17,290 bases of DNA from Actinomycetota bacterium (GCA_027730885.1 JAQCHM010000019.1:1-17290); one strand, 5' to 3'. Counted from the stretch's first letter, positions 1 through 6,900 are shown. Notes: a model not told the origin generated them from the letters alone. A program made the numbers and translations.

Positions 1-321
1 CCGCAGAGACGCCTTGTCGGCGATGGCCTTTGCCGACGAAGCAGCAGGCGATTCGCCAGTCGGGCAGCTCGGTCAGGTCCCGCTTGTGGGTGGGCAGGCT
101 CTTGATCTTGGGGACCTCGTCCGGTTCACCGAATTGTGCCCAACCCACGCAAGCTTCGCCTACGAACACCAACGCAGCGTGCGCCCTGCCCTGCTTGACC
201 CGCTCGTGCTTGCGTTCCCGGTTGAGTTCGGGTGTGGTGTGCTTCCCGATTCCTCACCTCGTAGTGCGGTTCCTCGCTCATCTCGATCGGCACCCACGCG
301 TTATTTTCCGGCGGCACGGGG
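1..321 (-). pseudogene. GNAT-family N-acetyltransferase remnant, frame-broken and cut by the window edge
   Basis: Reading leftward from about position 253, one frame encodes HTTPELNRERKHERVKQGRA followed by AALVF, then GWAQFGEPDE, ELPDWRIACCFVGKGHRR and QGVSA at the window edge. The HRRQGVSA stretch fits the acetyl-CoA-binding motif A of GNAT enzymes (R/Q-x-x-G-x-A), and the preceding WRIACCFV fits the strand before it. This frame has an in-frame stop at 254-256 and no ATG, GTG or TTG shortly after it. The preceding stretch (about 250-310, including AWVPIEMSEEPHYE) is open only in another frame, and a loss of about two bases near 245-250 would join the two. The start of a normal GNAT protein is also missing, because the crotonase stop lies at 322. 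I therefore read it as a decayed or truncated gene; a sequencing error at the break is the alternative. The substrate is unknown. Confidence 0.55.
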
Positions 322-1110
322 TCAGCGGTTCTTCCATTCGGGGCGACGCTTCTCCATGAAGCTCGCGATGCCCTCCTGGCCGTCGTGGCTCGTGACACCG
401 GCCGCCATGACCGCCCCGGCATAGGAGTAGGCCTCGTTCTGGCTCATCTCGACCTGCGCGTACAGGCTCTGTTTGCCTTGCGCTTTCGAGTAGGCACTGC
501 CGCGGGTGGATCTGCGCATGAGGTCGCGGGTGGCCGCCTCGAGTTGGTCGTGGGGGACCACGCGGTTGATCAAACCCCAGGCGCACGCGGTCTCGGCATC
601 GATGGGGTCGCCGGTGAGCGCCATCTCGAGAGCCTTCTTGCGTCCGATGGCTCGAGCCACCGCAACCATCGGCGTGTGGCAGAACAAACCACCCTTACCG
701 CCGGGGGCCTGGAAGCGCGCCTGATCGCTGGCGACCGCCATGTCAGCCGATGCGACGAGCTGACACCCGGCTGCAGTGGCGATGCCCTGAACCTGAGCGA
801 TGACGACCTGCGGGATGCGTTGCATCAGGGTCATCATTCGTTCGCAGATAGCGAAGAGCTCTTGGGCGTCTGACAGGCCCGCGCCGGCCATGTCGGTGAA
901 GTCGTGACCGGCGGAGAAAGCCGGGCCTTCGGCCGCGATGATAACTCCGAGATCGCCGCTGCGACTGATGTCTTCGAGCGCGTCGATCACAGCTGCCATC
1001 ACTGGCCCCGCCAGGGTGTTGCGCCGATCCGGGTTGGTGAGGGTTATCACCGACACGGTGCCTTCGTAGGCGATCGAGTCGTCTCGGGTCACTTTGAGGA
1101 GATCGGTCAT
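322..1110 (-). CDS. Enoyl-CoA hydratase/isomerase family protein, ECHDC3-like
   Basis: The 262-residue protein has the crotonase fold signature: AFSAGHDF (64-71) forms one half of the acyl-CoA oxyanion hole, and GIATAAGCQLVASADMAVAS (109-128) forms the other. The two catalytic glutamates of classical hydratase (rat E144 and E164) correspond here to Gln117 and Gly137 (APGGKGGLFCHTP region), so ordinary water addition is doubtful. The AAGCQLVAS and GLFC-TP pattern is typical of ECHDC3-type proteins, whose reaction is poorly defined. The C-terminus ends in the usual FMEKRRPEWKNR tail. The ATG at 1110 is chosen because TAGCGT ends exactly 6 nt upstream, which fits a leaderless transcript, and there is no strong Shine-Dalgarno. 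It is transcribed away from the ECF sigma remnant. The family assignment is firm; substrate and reaction are not known. Confidence 0.93.
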   Translation of the reverse strand: MTDLLKVTRDDSIAYEGTVSVITLTNPDRRNTLAGPVMAAVIDALEDISRSGDLGVIIAAEGPAFSAGHDFTDMAGAGLSDAQELFAICERMMTLMQRIPQVVIAQVQGIATAAGCQLVASADMAVASDQARFQAPGGKGGLFCHTPMVAVARAIGRKKALEMALTGDPIDAETACAWGLINRVVPHDQLEAATRDLMRRSTRGSAYSKAQGKQSLYAQVEMSQNEAYSYAGAVMAAGVTSHDGQEGIASFMEKRRPEWKNR

Positions 1111-1116
1111 GCTTCA

Positions 1117-1122
1117 ACGCTA
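1117..1122 (-). promoter_or_regulatory. -10 box of a leaderless promoter for the ECHDC3-like gene
   Basis: On the minus strand TAGCGT is followed by exactly 6 nt and then the ATG at 1110. A GTGACG hexamer lies 17 nt upstream and resembles a -35 (TGAC core). In actinobacteria a TANNNT box at this distance places transcription initiation on or next to the start codon. Confidence 0.55.
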
Positions 1123-1161
1123 GAGCAACGCTGGATCGACGTCACCCGTCGGTTCAAGAGC

Positions 1162-1186
1162 GGAACGATCTCCTGCCCTGGTTGTT
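1162..1186 (+). promoter_or_regulatory. Candidate ECF-type promoter (GGAAC-N17-GTT)
   Basis: GGAAC at 1162-1166 is followed after 17 nt by GTT at 1184-1186, resembling SigE/SigH-class ECF promoters. It lies just upstream of the truncated ECF sigma gene, so autoregulation is the natural inference. The GTT lies inside the dyad at 1181-1196. The spacing is at the edge of what different ECF groups use, and no other ECF target is visible in the window. Confidence 0.4.
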
Positions 1187-1196
1187 CAAGAACAAC
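1181..1196. promoter_or_regulatory. Perfect dyad GTTGTTC-AA-GAACAAC, probable operator
   Basis: This is a 7-bp perfect inverted repeat with a 2-nt centre, 13 bp before the ATG of the sigma remnant. The octamer GTTCAAGA inside it (1184-1191) also occurs at 1152-1159, exactly 32 bp upstream, about three helical turns. The arrangement looks like a binding site for a dimeric regulator controlling one or both divergent genes. No regulator gene sits beside it. Confidence 0.45.
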
Positions 1197-1209
1197 GCGA
1201 CGCGCGTCG

Positions 1210-1569
1210 ATGACCGGTGCGATGAGCAGCCAGACGGACAGGTCTCCGGATCCCGCTGACGAAGCGGCGTTCCAGCGAGCGTTGGTGGCGGCGCGCGCCG
1301 GGCAAGCTCCCGGGTTCGAGTGGCTGTGGCGGCGGTTCTCTCGTCAGGTCACAGCCTTCGCTCGGCTTCGGGGGAGCGATGACCCGGAAGGGCTGGCCAA
1401 CGATGTGTTCACCGGGGCGTTCCAGCAGATCGCAAAGTTCGAAGGGTCTTCGACGTCCTTCGTCGCCTTCCTGTTCGCGATCGCCCGCAACAAGGTCATT
1501 GACGAGCTGAGGCGTTGGGGGTCCACAGTCCGCCCTCCGCTGGGCTCGGCCTGGCCGGTTTGGCGGTAG
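1210..1569 (+). pseudogene. ECF RNA polymerase sigma factor, C-terminally truncated (region 2 only)
   Basis: The frame encodes 119 residues. Residues about 22-102 fit sigma-70 region 2 of ECF factors: ALVAARAGQAPGFEWLWRRF, then the DPEGLANDVFTGAFQQIAKF helix used for core binding, then FVAFLFAIARNKVIDELRR, the -10 recognition helix. ECF factors then need a linker and region 4 (about 80 more residues) to bind the -35 box. Here the frame runs only through an unrelated GSTVRPPLGSAWPVWR tail to a stop, while a metallopeptidase fragment begins in another frame. Without region 4 it should not recognise promoters normally. The start could be ATG 1210 or ATG 1222; neither has a clear Shine-Dalgarno. 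A deletion junction or an assembly join are both possible. Confidence 0.7.
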
Positions 1570-2159
1570 CGGTCTGGCTTTCCGTTCGCTGCGTGATCGT
1601 GACCCGTCGGTGGTGTGCGGAGCGGGGCCTCGAGGCCGGACGAGTGCTCATCCTGGACTCAGATCGGGCGTTCGCGTTCGCCGAGCCGGGAGCGCGGGGC
1701 GGGATCGTCGTCAGTTCGTCGATGATCGCCGCGCTCCAGCCCGATGAACGGCGAGCCCTTCTGGCGCATGAGCAGGCTCATCTCCGAAGCCGACACGATT
1801 TGTTCTTGGTTCTCGCTGTGCTGGTCGATCGTGTCCCTCTGCTTTCGCACCTCGGCCAGCAGTTGAGGCTTGCGCTCGAACGCTGGGCCGATGAGGACGC
1901 CGCCCGATGTGTGGGCGACCGACGCCTTGTCGCTCGAGCGGTTGCCCGCGCGGCCCTGGCTGCGGCTCCGCCGCGGGTGGGATTTCTCTCCGCAACCGGT
2001 GGCAATGTCCCGGCCCGGGTGCTCGCTTTGAGCGCGCCTAAGTCGTTCCCGCCTCTCTGGAGCGCTGCTGCTGCGGTGCTGGGCGGCGCCAGCCTCGTCG
2101 GTGCGGCCGTTCAGTTGCACCACCTGCTGGCCACCCTGGAGATCGTCGGTCGTCACTGA
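1515..2159 (+). pseudogene. M56/M48-type membrane zinc metallopeptidase, N-terminally truncated
   Basis: The open frame begins at a TTG that overlaps the sigma remnant. It has one hydrophobic helix (about 10-30), then the peptidase core GIVVSSSMIAALQPDERRALL, followed by the zinc site HEQAH (85-89, HEXXH). ERWADEDAA (122-130) supplies the expected third ligand Glu122 of M48/M56-type enzymes. DRRLVARAVARAAL follows, with a C-terminal hydrophobic stretch at about 182-203. M56/BlaR1-like proteins usually start with two or three more membrane helices (roughly 80 residues), which are absent here. The catalytic core looks intact, so the remnant may still fold, but its start is not native-looking. 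It could be expressed by coupling to the sigma reading frame. Intact relatives commonly sit beside a BlaI/MecI-type repressor, which is not seen here. Confidence 0.7.
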
Positions 2160-2246
2160 GCCCCAACGATGCCGAACCATGACGGCGGCATTCGTGGCCT
2201 GGTCGGCTCCTACGGGTCACTCTCGGGCGGCACAGGGCCTGAAGCG

Positions 2247-3674
2247 TCACGCCGCGGCGTGGATCTCGGGACGTCGATCGGCCCACGGCATCGCTTCTTC
2301 GAGTTGGGCTGCGACCTGCAACAGCATGCGCTCCTCCCCGAAGCGGGACACGAATTGAGCGGCGAGCGGAAGGCCCTCCCGTGACGAACCGGTCGGCACC
2401 GAGATGGCCGGTTGGCCCGAGAGGTTCATCGCCGGGGTGAACGGGAAGAGATCGAACACCAGCTCGACGCTCTGGGCATGGCTGAGATGGTGCTGTGTAC
2501 CGCCCTGGGTTCCCAGCAACGGCGGGAGCCGGGTGAGCACTGGACTGAGGGCGAGGTCGTACTCCTGGTGGAAGAGACCCATACGGCGAGCGATGCGGTC
2601 ACACGTGGCGAGCGCATCGTCGTAGGTCAGCGCGTCGAGCGACGTTGCGACCTCGTGCCACCGGAGGGTGACCGGCTCGAGAAAGTCCTCGTTGATCGGG
2701 CGACCAAACCGTTCGGACAGGATCGAGATCGCCCCGGTTCCGACGACGGCAAAGAGTTTGCCGAATGCGTCCTGCAACCGTTCGAATCCGTACTCCGGCG
2801 CGCCCGGTTCGACGTGATGGCCCAGGGCCTCGAGCGCCGCGGCCGTCGCTTCGATGTTCGCGGCCACCTCAGGGTCGACGGCCGCACCGTTCGGCGCCTC
2901 TGTGGTGAAGGCGATCCGCAGCGGCTTCGTCGGCGCCTCGAGCGAGCCGCGCCATCTTCGCTCAGGCTCGGGGATGTCGAAGGGCTCCCCCAGCTGGTTG
3001 CCGGCCAACGCATCGAGGGCGGCCGCGGTGTCCCGCACCGTCCGTGATACGACGAGCTCGGTCGTGAGCTTCGGGTGACCCATGGCCGGGCCGGCGGTGA
3101 CCCGGCCGCGGGATGGCTTGAGCCCTACGAGGCCGTTGATGCAGGCCGGGATCCGGATCGACCCGCCGCCGTCGCTTGCGTGGGCCATCGGTACGACACC
3201 CGCTGCAACCATCGCCGCCGCACCTCCGCTGGAGCCCCCGGCGATGCGCTCGGGGTCCCACGGGTTGCGGGTCGCTCCGCACATCAGCGTTTCGGTTGTC
3301 CCGTGGAGCCCGAACTCCGAGGTGGTGGTGCGGCCCAGGAAGCGGAGGCCCGACGCCTTCGCTCGCTGCGTGTAGAAGGAATCGCGTGGCGCAATCATCC
3401 CCTCACAGAGCCGGCTGCCCATCTCGACGAGCCGACCTTGTTCGGTTGCCCCGATGTCCTTGCGGAGGAAGGGCACGCCACCGAAGAGCTCGCCGTCGGC
3501 GGCCGGTTGGTCGAGCGCGTCGTCGTACACCTCGATCACACCGTTGAGGGTGCCGTTCACTTTCTCGACCGCTTCTGAGGCGAGCGCGGCGAGCTCGGCC
3601 GGCGTGACCTCGCCGCTCCGAACGAGCTCGGCGAGCCCGGTCGCGTCGTGGGCTGCGTACTCCTGGAGGTTCAT
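2247..3674 (-). CDS. Amidase signature (AS) family hydrolase
   Basis: The 475-residue protein is full length for the AS family, cytoplasmic enzymes that hydrolyse carboxamides to acid plus ammonia or amine. The Ser-cisSer-Lys triad is visible: Lys72 in FLRKDIGA, cis-Ser148 in AGGSSGGAAA, and nucleophile Ser172 in DGGGSIRIPA. The 24-residue distance between the two serines is the family norm. GLVGLKPSRGRV (181-192) follows as expected. The C-terminal half (FPFTPAMNLSGQPAISVPTG) is also typical. Sequence alone does not separate aliphatic amidase, aryl-acylamidase, allophanate-type or 6-aminohexanoate-dimer-type activity, and no GatC/GatB partner is present, so it is unlikely to be GatA. The start at 3674 is supported by TAGCCT ending exactly 6 nt upstream. 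It is divergent from the sulfurtransferase gene and convergent with the peptidase remnant. Confidence 0.95.
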   Translation of the reverse strand: MNLQEYAAHDATGLAELVRSGEVTPAELAALASEAVEKVNGTLNGVIEVYDDALDQPAADGELFGGVPFLRKDIGATEQGRLVEMGSRLCEGMIAPRDSFYTQRAKASGLRFLGRTTTSEFGLHGTTETLMCGATRNPWDPERIAGGSSGGAAAMVAAGVVPMAHASDGGGSIRIPACINGLVGLKPSRGRVTAGPAMGHPKLTTELVVSRTVRDTAAALDALAGNQLGEPFDIPEPERRWRGSLEAPTKPLRIAFTTEAPNGAAVDPEVAANIEATAAALEALGHHVEPGAPEYGFERLQDAFGKLFAVVGTGAISILSERFGRPINEDFLEPVTLRWHEVATSLDALTYDDALATCDRIARRMGLFHQEYDLALSPVLTRLPPLLGTQGGTQHHLSHAQSVELVFDLFPFTPAMNLSGQPAISVPTGSSREGLPLAAQFVSRFGEERMLLQVAAQLEEAMPWADRRPEIHAAA

Positions 3675-3680
3675 GCGCGG

Positions 3681-3686
3681 AGGCTA
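3681..3686 (-). promoter_or_regulatory. -10 box of a leaderless promoter for the amidase
   Basis: TAGCCT on the minus strand is followed by 6 nt (ccgcgc) and the amidase ATG at 3674. No clear -35 is seen, and there is no Shine-Dalgarno between box and start. Confidence 0.5.
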
Positions 3687-3781
3687 GCAAACCCCAGCGC
3701 CCGGCTCAGGAGCGCAGTTGTCGCATTTGGGCCGAGCTTCCGTGCTCGACGGCGCGGCCGACGGCCGCTTTACCGGCTGAC

Positions 3782-3787
3782 TAGGTT
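3782..3787 (+). promoter_or_regulatory. -10 box of a leaderless promoter for the sulfurtransferase
   Basis: TAGGTT is followed by 6 nt (tgggcc) and the ATG at 3794. It lies in the 119-bp divergent gap with the amidase, so each gene seems to have its own leaderless start. Confidence 0.5.
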
Positions 3788-3793
3788 TGGGCC

Positions 3794-4645
3794 ATGACTG
3801 AGAAACTGTTGGACTCACTCGTCTCCACCTCCTGGTTGGCCGACCAGCTCGGTGCGGAGGACCTCGTGCTGTTGGACTGCACGGTGTTTCTCGAGCCGGT
3901 CGAAGGTGGCTTCAGGGCCGTGAGCGGCGAGAGTCAGTTCGGCGACCGTCACCTGCCGGGCGCCCGCTTTGCCGATCTGACCGGAGACCTGTGCGATCGA
4001 GGCAGTCGGTGGCGGTTTGCCGTCCCGACACCCGAACAGTTCGCAGCCGCCATGGGTGGCCTTGGCGTGAGCGACGCCTCGCGAGTCGTTCTGTACGACA
4101 ACAACCGCATGATGTGGGCCGCCAGGGTGTGGTGGATGCTTCGATGGATCGGGTTCGACAACGCGGCCCTACTCGACGGCGGCCAGAAGGCGTGGGAAGC
4201 CGAAGGTCGCCCGATGTCGGACGAAGCAGGGGTACCACCGGCTCAAGGCAGCCTGACTCCGTCGCCCCGCCCGAGCTTGATTGCCGATCGCGATGAGGTC
4301 CTGGCCGCCATCGACGACGGTGCGGTGTGCCTGATCGATGCCTTGGGCGAGGCTCAATACCGCGGAGAGCAGAACGGATATGGCCGCCCGGGGCACATCC
4401 CCGGCGCCTCCAACAGTCCGGCAATGAACCTCCTCGATGACGATGGCCGCTTTCGTTCCGATCACCAACTGTCGGGCATGTTCGGCGGCAATCGCTCGGC
4501 CAGGACCATCACGTACTGCGGCGGCGGTATCGCCGCGTCAGCTGACGCCTTCGTGATGACCCGGCTCGGTTTCACCGACGTCGCCGTGTACACCGCCAGC
4601 CTCCAGGAGTGGGCCGCCGACGAAGCGAATCCCCTCACGATGTGA
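3794..4645 (+). CDS. Two-domain sulfurtransferase (thiosulfate/3-mercaptopyruvate type)
   Basis: The 283-residue protein is a tandem rhodanese. The N-terminal domain (about 10-140) carries GDRHLPGARFADL and the VVLYDNNRMMWAARVWWMLR and GGQKAWEAEG signatures but no active cysteine. The C-terminal domain (about 160-280) carries GRPGHIPGASN and the active-site loop TYCGGGIAAS with Cys242. The enzyme moves sulfur from thiosulfate or 3-mercaptopyruvate to an acceptor through a cysteine persulfide. The loop CGGGIAA is closer to the CGSGVTA loop of mercaptopyruvate sulfurtransferases (SseA group) than to the CRKGVTA loop of thiosulfate sulfurtransferases, but has Gly in place of Ser. The length matches the family and there is no signal peptide, so it should be cytoplasmic. 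It stands alone; its neighbours suggest no specific sulfur pathway. Confidence 0.93.
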   Translation: MTEKLLDSLVSTSWLADQLGAEDLVLLDCTVFLEPVEGGFRAVSGESQFGDRHLPGARFADLTGDLCDRGSRWRFAVPTPEQFAAAMGGLGVSDASRVVLYDNNRMMWAARVWWMLRWIGFDNAALLDGGQKAWEAEGRPMSDEAGVPPAQGSLTPSPRPSLIADRDEVLAAIDDGAVCLIDALGEAQYRGEQNGYGRPGHIPGASNSPAMNLLDDDGRFRSDHQLSGMFGGNRSARTITYCGGGIAASADAFVMTRLGFTDVAVYTASLQEWAADEANPLTM

Positions 4646-4729
4646 GCATCGCGGCAAGCATGACGCACTGCGGACACGTCCGAAGGGCTCCGCTCCCGCC
4701 GATCGGCAGGGCCGGCAAGACGCAGATGA

Positions 4730-6319
4730 TCAGCCGAACACGTAGCCGCGGTAGTTGTTGGCGGCCACGTCGTGGCAGGCCTGGCGGTAGGCCGGGAAGC
4801 CGCCGATGTAGGGCATGAAACCCCGGTGTTTGCCGGCGACATTGGCTCCGCTGTACCACGAGTCAACCGTCGGTCGCAGTGAGCGGGTGGCGGCGTTGGC
4901 TACCTCGGCGACCCAGCGCTGCTCGGCCTCGGCCGTCGCCTCGCAGCGGGTCAGGTCGCGACTGCGCATCCAGGCGAGGCAGTCGACGATCCAGTCGGTC
5001 TGGTGCTCGATTCCGGTCACCATCGTCACGAACACGCCGGGGCTGCCGGGCCCCTGGAGGTTGAACAGGTTCGGGAAGCCGGACACTGACAGCCCGAGGA
5101 GGGTGTCGGTCCCGTTGCTCCAGCGGTCGGCCATGGTCGTGCCGTCGGGGCCGGCGAGGTCGATGGCGACGACGCTGCCGGTCAGAGCATCGAAGCCGGT
5201 GGCGAATACGATGGCGTCGAGCTCGTACTTGCGGCCCCCGGCCACCAGACCGTTGGGTGTGAAGCGCTCGATCCCGGCTCCGCTTACGTCGACGAGAGTT
5301 ACGTTGTCGCGGTTGTAGGTCTCGTAGTAGCCGGTCCCGGCGCAGAGCCGCTTGCCGCCGAAGATGTCGCCATCAGGGATCAGCAGGTCGGCCACGGCCG
5401 GGTCGTCGACCACCTCCCGCACCCGCTCGGCCCAGTAATCGGCCACCATCCGGTTGGCTTCCAGGTCGGTGAGGACGTCGCCGAAGGCGCCGAGGAAGGG
5501 CAGCCCGCCGATCTCCCACTGGCGGTCGAGTCGGGCCCGTCGCTCGTCGGCGTCGACGTCATGGATCGAGCCGGGGTTGAAGGGGAACAAGAAGCCGGTC
5601 GGGCGTGCCCAGGCCTGGGCCCGGAGGCCGTCGTAGTCGGCTTTGACTGCCGCCACCTCGTCGGGTTCGAGCGGTCGGTTGTGGGCCGGGACCACGTAGT
5701 TCGGCGTTCGCTGGAAGACGTGGAGCTGCTCGGCCTGCTCGGCAAGTATCGGGATCGACTGGATGCCAGACGAGCCGGTGCCGATGACCCCGACCCGCTT
5801 TCCGCCGAAGTCGACCGGCTCGTGGGGCCAGCGGCCGGTGTGGAACGTTCGCCCCCGGTACCGGTCGAGGTCGACGAAATCGGGGGTCAGGGTGGTCGAG
5901 AGCACGCCGACGCCGAGAAGAAGGAAGCGGGCGCCGATCGTCTCGCCTCCGCTGGTCTCGACGACCCATCGATGGCTGACGTCGTCGAAACGGGCCCGAT
6001 CGATGCGGGTGTCGAAGGTGAAGTGACGCCGGAGGTCGAACCGGTCGGCGACGTGCTCGATGTAGGCCAGCAGCTCGGGCTGCGAGGCATAACGCTCCGA
6101 CCAGGTCCACTCCTGCTGGAGCTCGGGCGAGAACTGGAACGAGTACTGCACGCTCTCGATGTCGCAGCGCGCGCCCGGGTAGCGGTTCCAGTACCAGGTG
6201 CCGCCGACGTCGCCCCCGGCTTCGAAGCCGCGAACCGAGAACCCTTCCTCGGTCAACCGGTGGCTCAGGTACAGCCCCGAGAACCCGGCACCGACTACGA
6301 CGGCATCGACGGTGTTCAT
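4730..6319 (-). CDS. Flavin-containing Baeyer-Villiger-type monooxygenase
   Basis: From ATG 6319 the protein has 529 residues; a GTG two codons earlier (6325) is an alternative, and neither has a clear Shine-Dalgarno. An N-terminal FAD Rossmann motif (VVGAGFSG, 8-15) is followed by the family signature GGTWYWNRYPGARCD (39-53). The type I Baeyer-Villiger fingerprint is YRGRTFHTGRWP (154-165), matching F-x-G-x3-H-x3-W-P except Tyr for the first Phe. A second Rossmann motif for NADPH (VIGTGSSG, 178-185) follows. These enzymes use NADPH and O2 to convert ketones to esters or lactones (cyclohexanone and phenylacetone monooxygenase group). It begins about 6-12 nt after the stop of the PPOX gene, so the two form one transcription unit. 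The gene is intact; the substrate cannot be read from sequence. Confidence 0.92.
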   Translation of the reverse strand: MNTVDAVVVGAGFSGLYLSHRLTEEGFSVRGFEAGGDVGGTWYWNRYPGARCDIESVQYSFQFSPELQQEWTWSERYASQPELLAYIEHVADRFDLRRHFTFDTRIDRARFDDVSHRWVVETSGGETIGARFLLLGVGVLSTTLTPDFVDLDRYRGRTFHTGRWPHEPVDFGGKRVGVIGTGSSGIQSIPILAEQAEQLHVFQRTPNYVVPAHNRPLEPDEVAAVKADYDGLRAQAWARPTGFLFPFNPGSIHDVDADERRARLDRQWEIGGLPFLGAFGDVLTDLEANRMVADYWAERVREVVDDPAVADLLIPDGDIFGGKRLCAGTGYYETYNRDNVTLVDVSGAGIERFTPNGLVAGGRKYELDAIVFATGFDALTGSVVAIDLAGPDGTTMADRWSNGTDTLLGLSVSGFPNLFNLQGPGSPGVFVTMVTGIEHQTDWIVDCLAWMRSRDLTRCEATAEAEQRWVAEVANAATRSLRPTVDSWYSGANVAGKHRGFMPYIGGFPAYRQACHDVAANNYRGYVFG

Positions 6320-6331
6320 CGGCACCGGTGG

Positions 6332-6739
6332 TCAGCCGAGCACGTCGGGGCCGGCGCTGAGGATCTCGAAGCGGATGATGCACCGCTTGTCCTTCACCAT
6401 CGCGCGGCGATAGTCGTCCCAATCGGGGTGCTCGCCGCCCAGGGCGCGGTAGAAGGCGACGAGGGTCTCCATGGCATCGGGTAGGGAGATGATCTCGGCC
6501 CGGCAGTTGAGCTGGACCCATCGACCCAACCACTTGTCCGGGAACACGCAAAGCGACGTGTGCGGATCTCGTCGCAGATGGCCGACCTTGTAGGCCGTCT
6601 CTCGACAGCTCATGATCAGCTGCTCGTCGACCACCACGACGCTGACCGGCGACATTGCCGGCGCCCCGTTCTTACGATTGGTGAGCATCACCGCCCGGGA
6701 GTTCTTCCTGACGTAGTCGAGGCCGGTGGAGACGTCCAT
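6332..6739 (-). CDS. PPOX-class F420/flavin-dependent oxidoreductase (pyridoxamine 5'-phosphate oxidase fold)
   Basis: This is a 135-residue single split-barrel domain. The N-terminus (LDYVRKNSRAVMLTNRKNG, then PAMSPVSVVVVDEQLIMSCR) is the usual start of PPOX/F420 split-barrel proteins. TAYKVGHLRRDPHTSLCVFP and the C-terminal KDKRCIIRFEILSAGPDVLG also match the group. Many actinobacterial members bind F420 or flavin and reduce small organic compounds; I cannot tell which cofactor is used. It lies directly before the Baeyer-Villiger monooxygenase, so the pair is probably co-transcribed and may act on the same compound. The ATG at 6739 is supported by TAGGAT 6 nt upstream. It is intact and of normal length. 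Confidence 0.85.
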   Translation of the reverse strand: MDVSTGLDYVRKNSRAVMLTNRKNGAPAMSPVSVVVVDEQLIMSCRETAYKVGHLRRDPHTSLCVFPDKWLGRWVQLNCRAEIISLPDAMETLVAFYRALGGEHPDWDDYRRAMVKDKRCIIRFEILSAGPDVLG

Positions 6740-6745
6740 GGGCTG

Positions 6746-6751
6746 ATCCTA
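6746..6751 (-). promoter_or_regulatory. -10 box of a leaderless promoter for the PPOX/monooxygenase pair
   Basis: TAGGAT on the minus strand is followed by 6 nt (cagccc) and the ATG at 6739. It gives the two-gene unit its own promoter, downstream of the hairpin array at 6778-6900. Confidence 0.5.
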
Positions 6752-6777
6752 ACCTTGGCCCACCGCTCGGTTTCACT

Positions 6778-6900
6778 TCGGCGTGTGCGCCGATGAGAGC
6801 CAACCGAACTTCTCGGCTGGTTGGCGCAGTGCTCCGGACATGCCCGATGCGTCCTCGTCGCCACCGGCATCCTTCGTTGGCGGCACCCGCGGTCAGCGGG
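6778..6900. repeat. Array of four short hairpins between the MFS gene and the PPOX gene, possible dispersed repeat
   Basis: Four inverted repeats follow each other: TCGGCG-TGTG-CGCCGA (6778-6793), GCCAACC-N13-GGTTGGC (6799-6825), CGCCA-N14-TGGCG (6859-6882) and CCCGC-GGTCA-GCGGG (6886-6900). The stop codon of the MFS gene lies in the loop of the last. There is no U-run, so this is not a textbook intrinsic terminator, but it could end or shield the MFS transcript. The stretch 6783-6796 (GTGTGCGCCGATGA) recurs at 14503-14516, which suggests a dispersed element rather than a unique terminator. No credible gene lies in 6740-6892. Confidence 0.45.

Noticed and set aside
2160..2246. Convergent gap between the peptidase remnant and the amidase
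   Set aside because: I looked for a terminator, a small gene and repeats and found nothing I can support.
4646..4729. Possible bidirectional terminator between the sulfurtransferase and monooxygenase genes
   Set aside because: Two short palindromes exist (CGGAC-AC-GTCCG at 4671-4682 and GCCGATCGGC at 4698-4707), but the stems are 5 bp, loops are too small and there is no T-run on either strand.
5559..6551. A 330-codon minus-strand frame overlapping the monooxygenase and PPOX genes in another frame
   Set aside because: The product is an Arg/Pro-rich frame-shadow of the two real genes.
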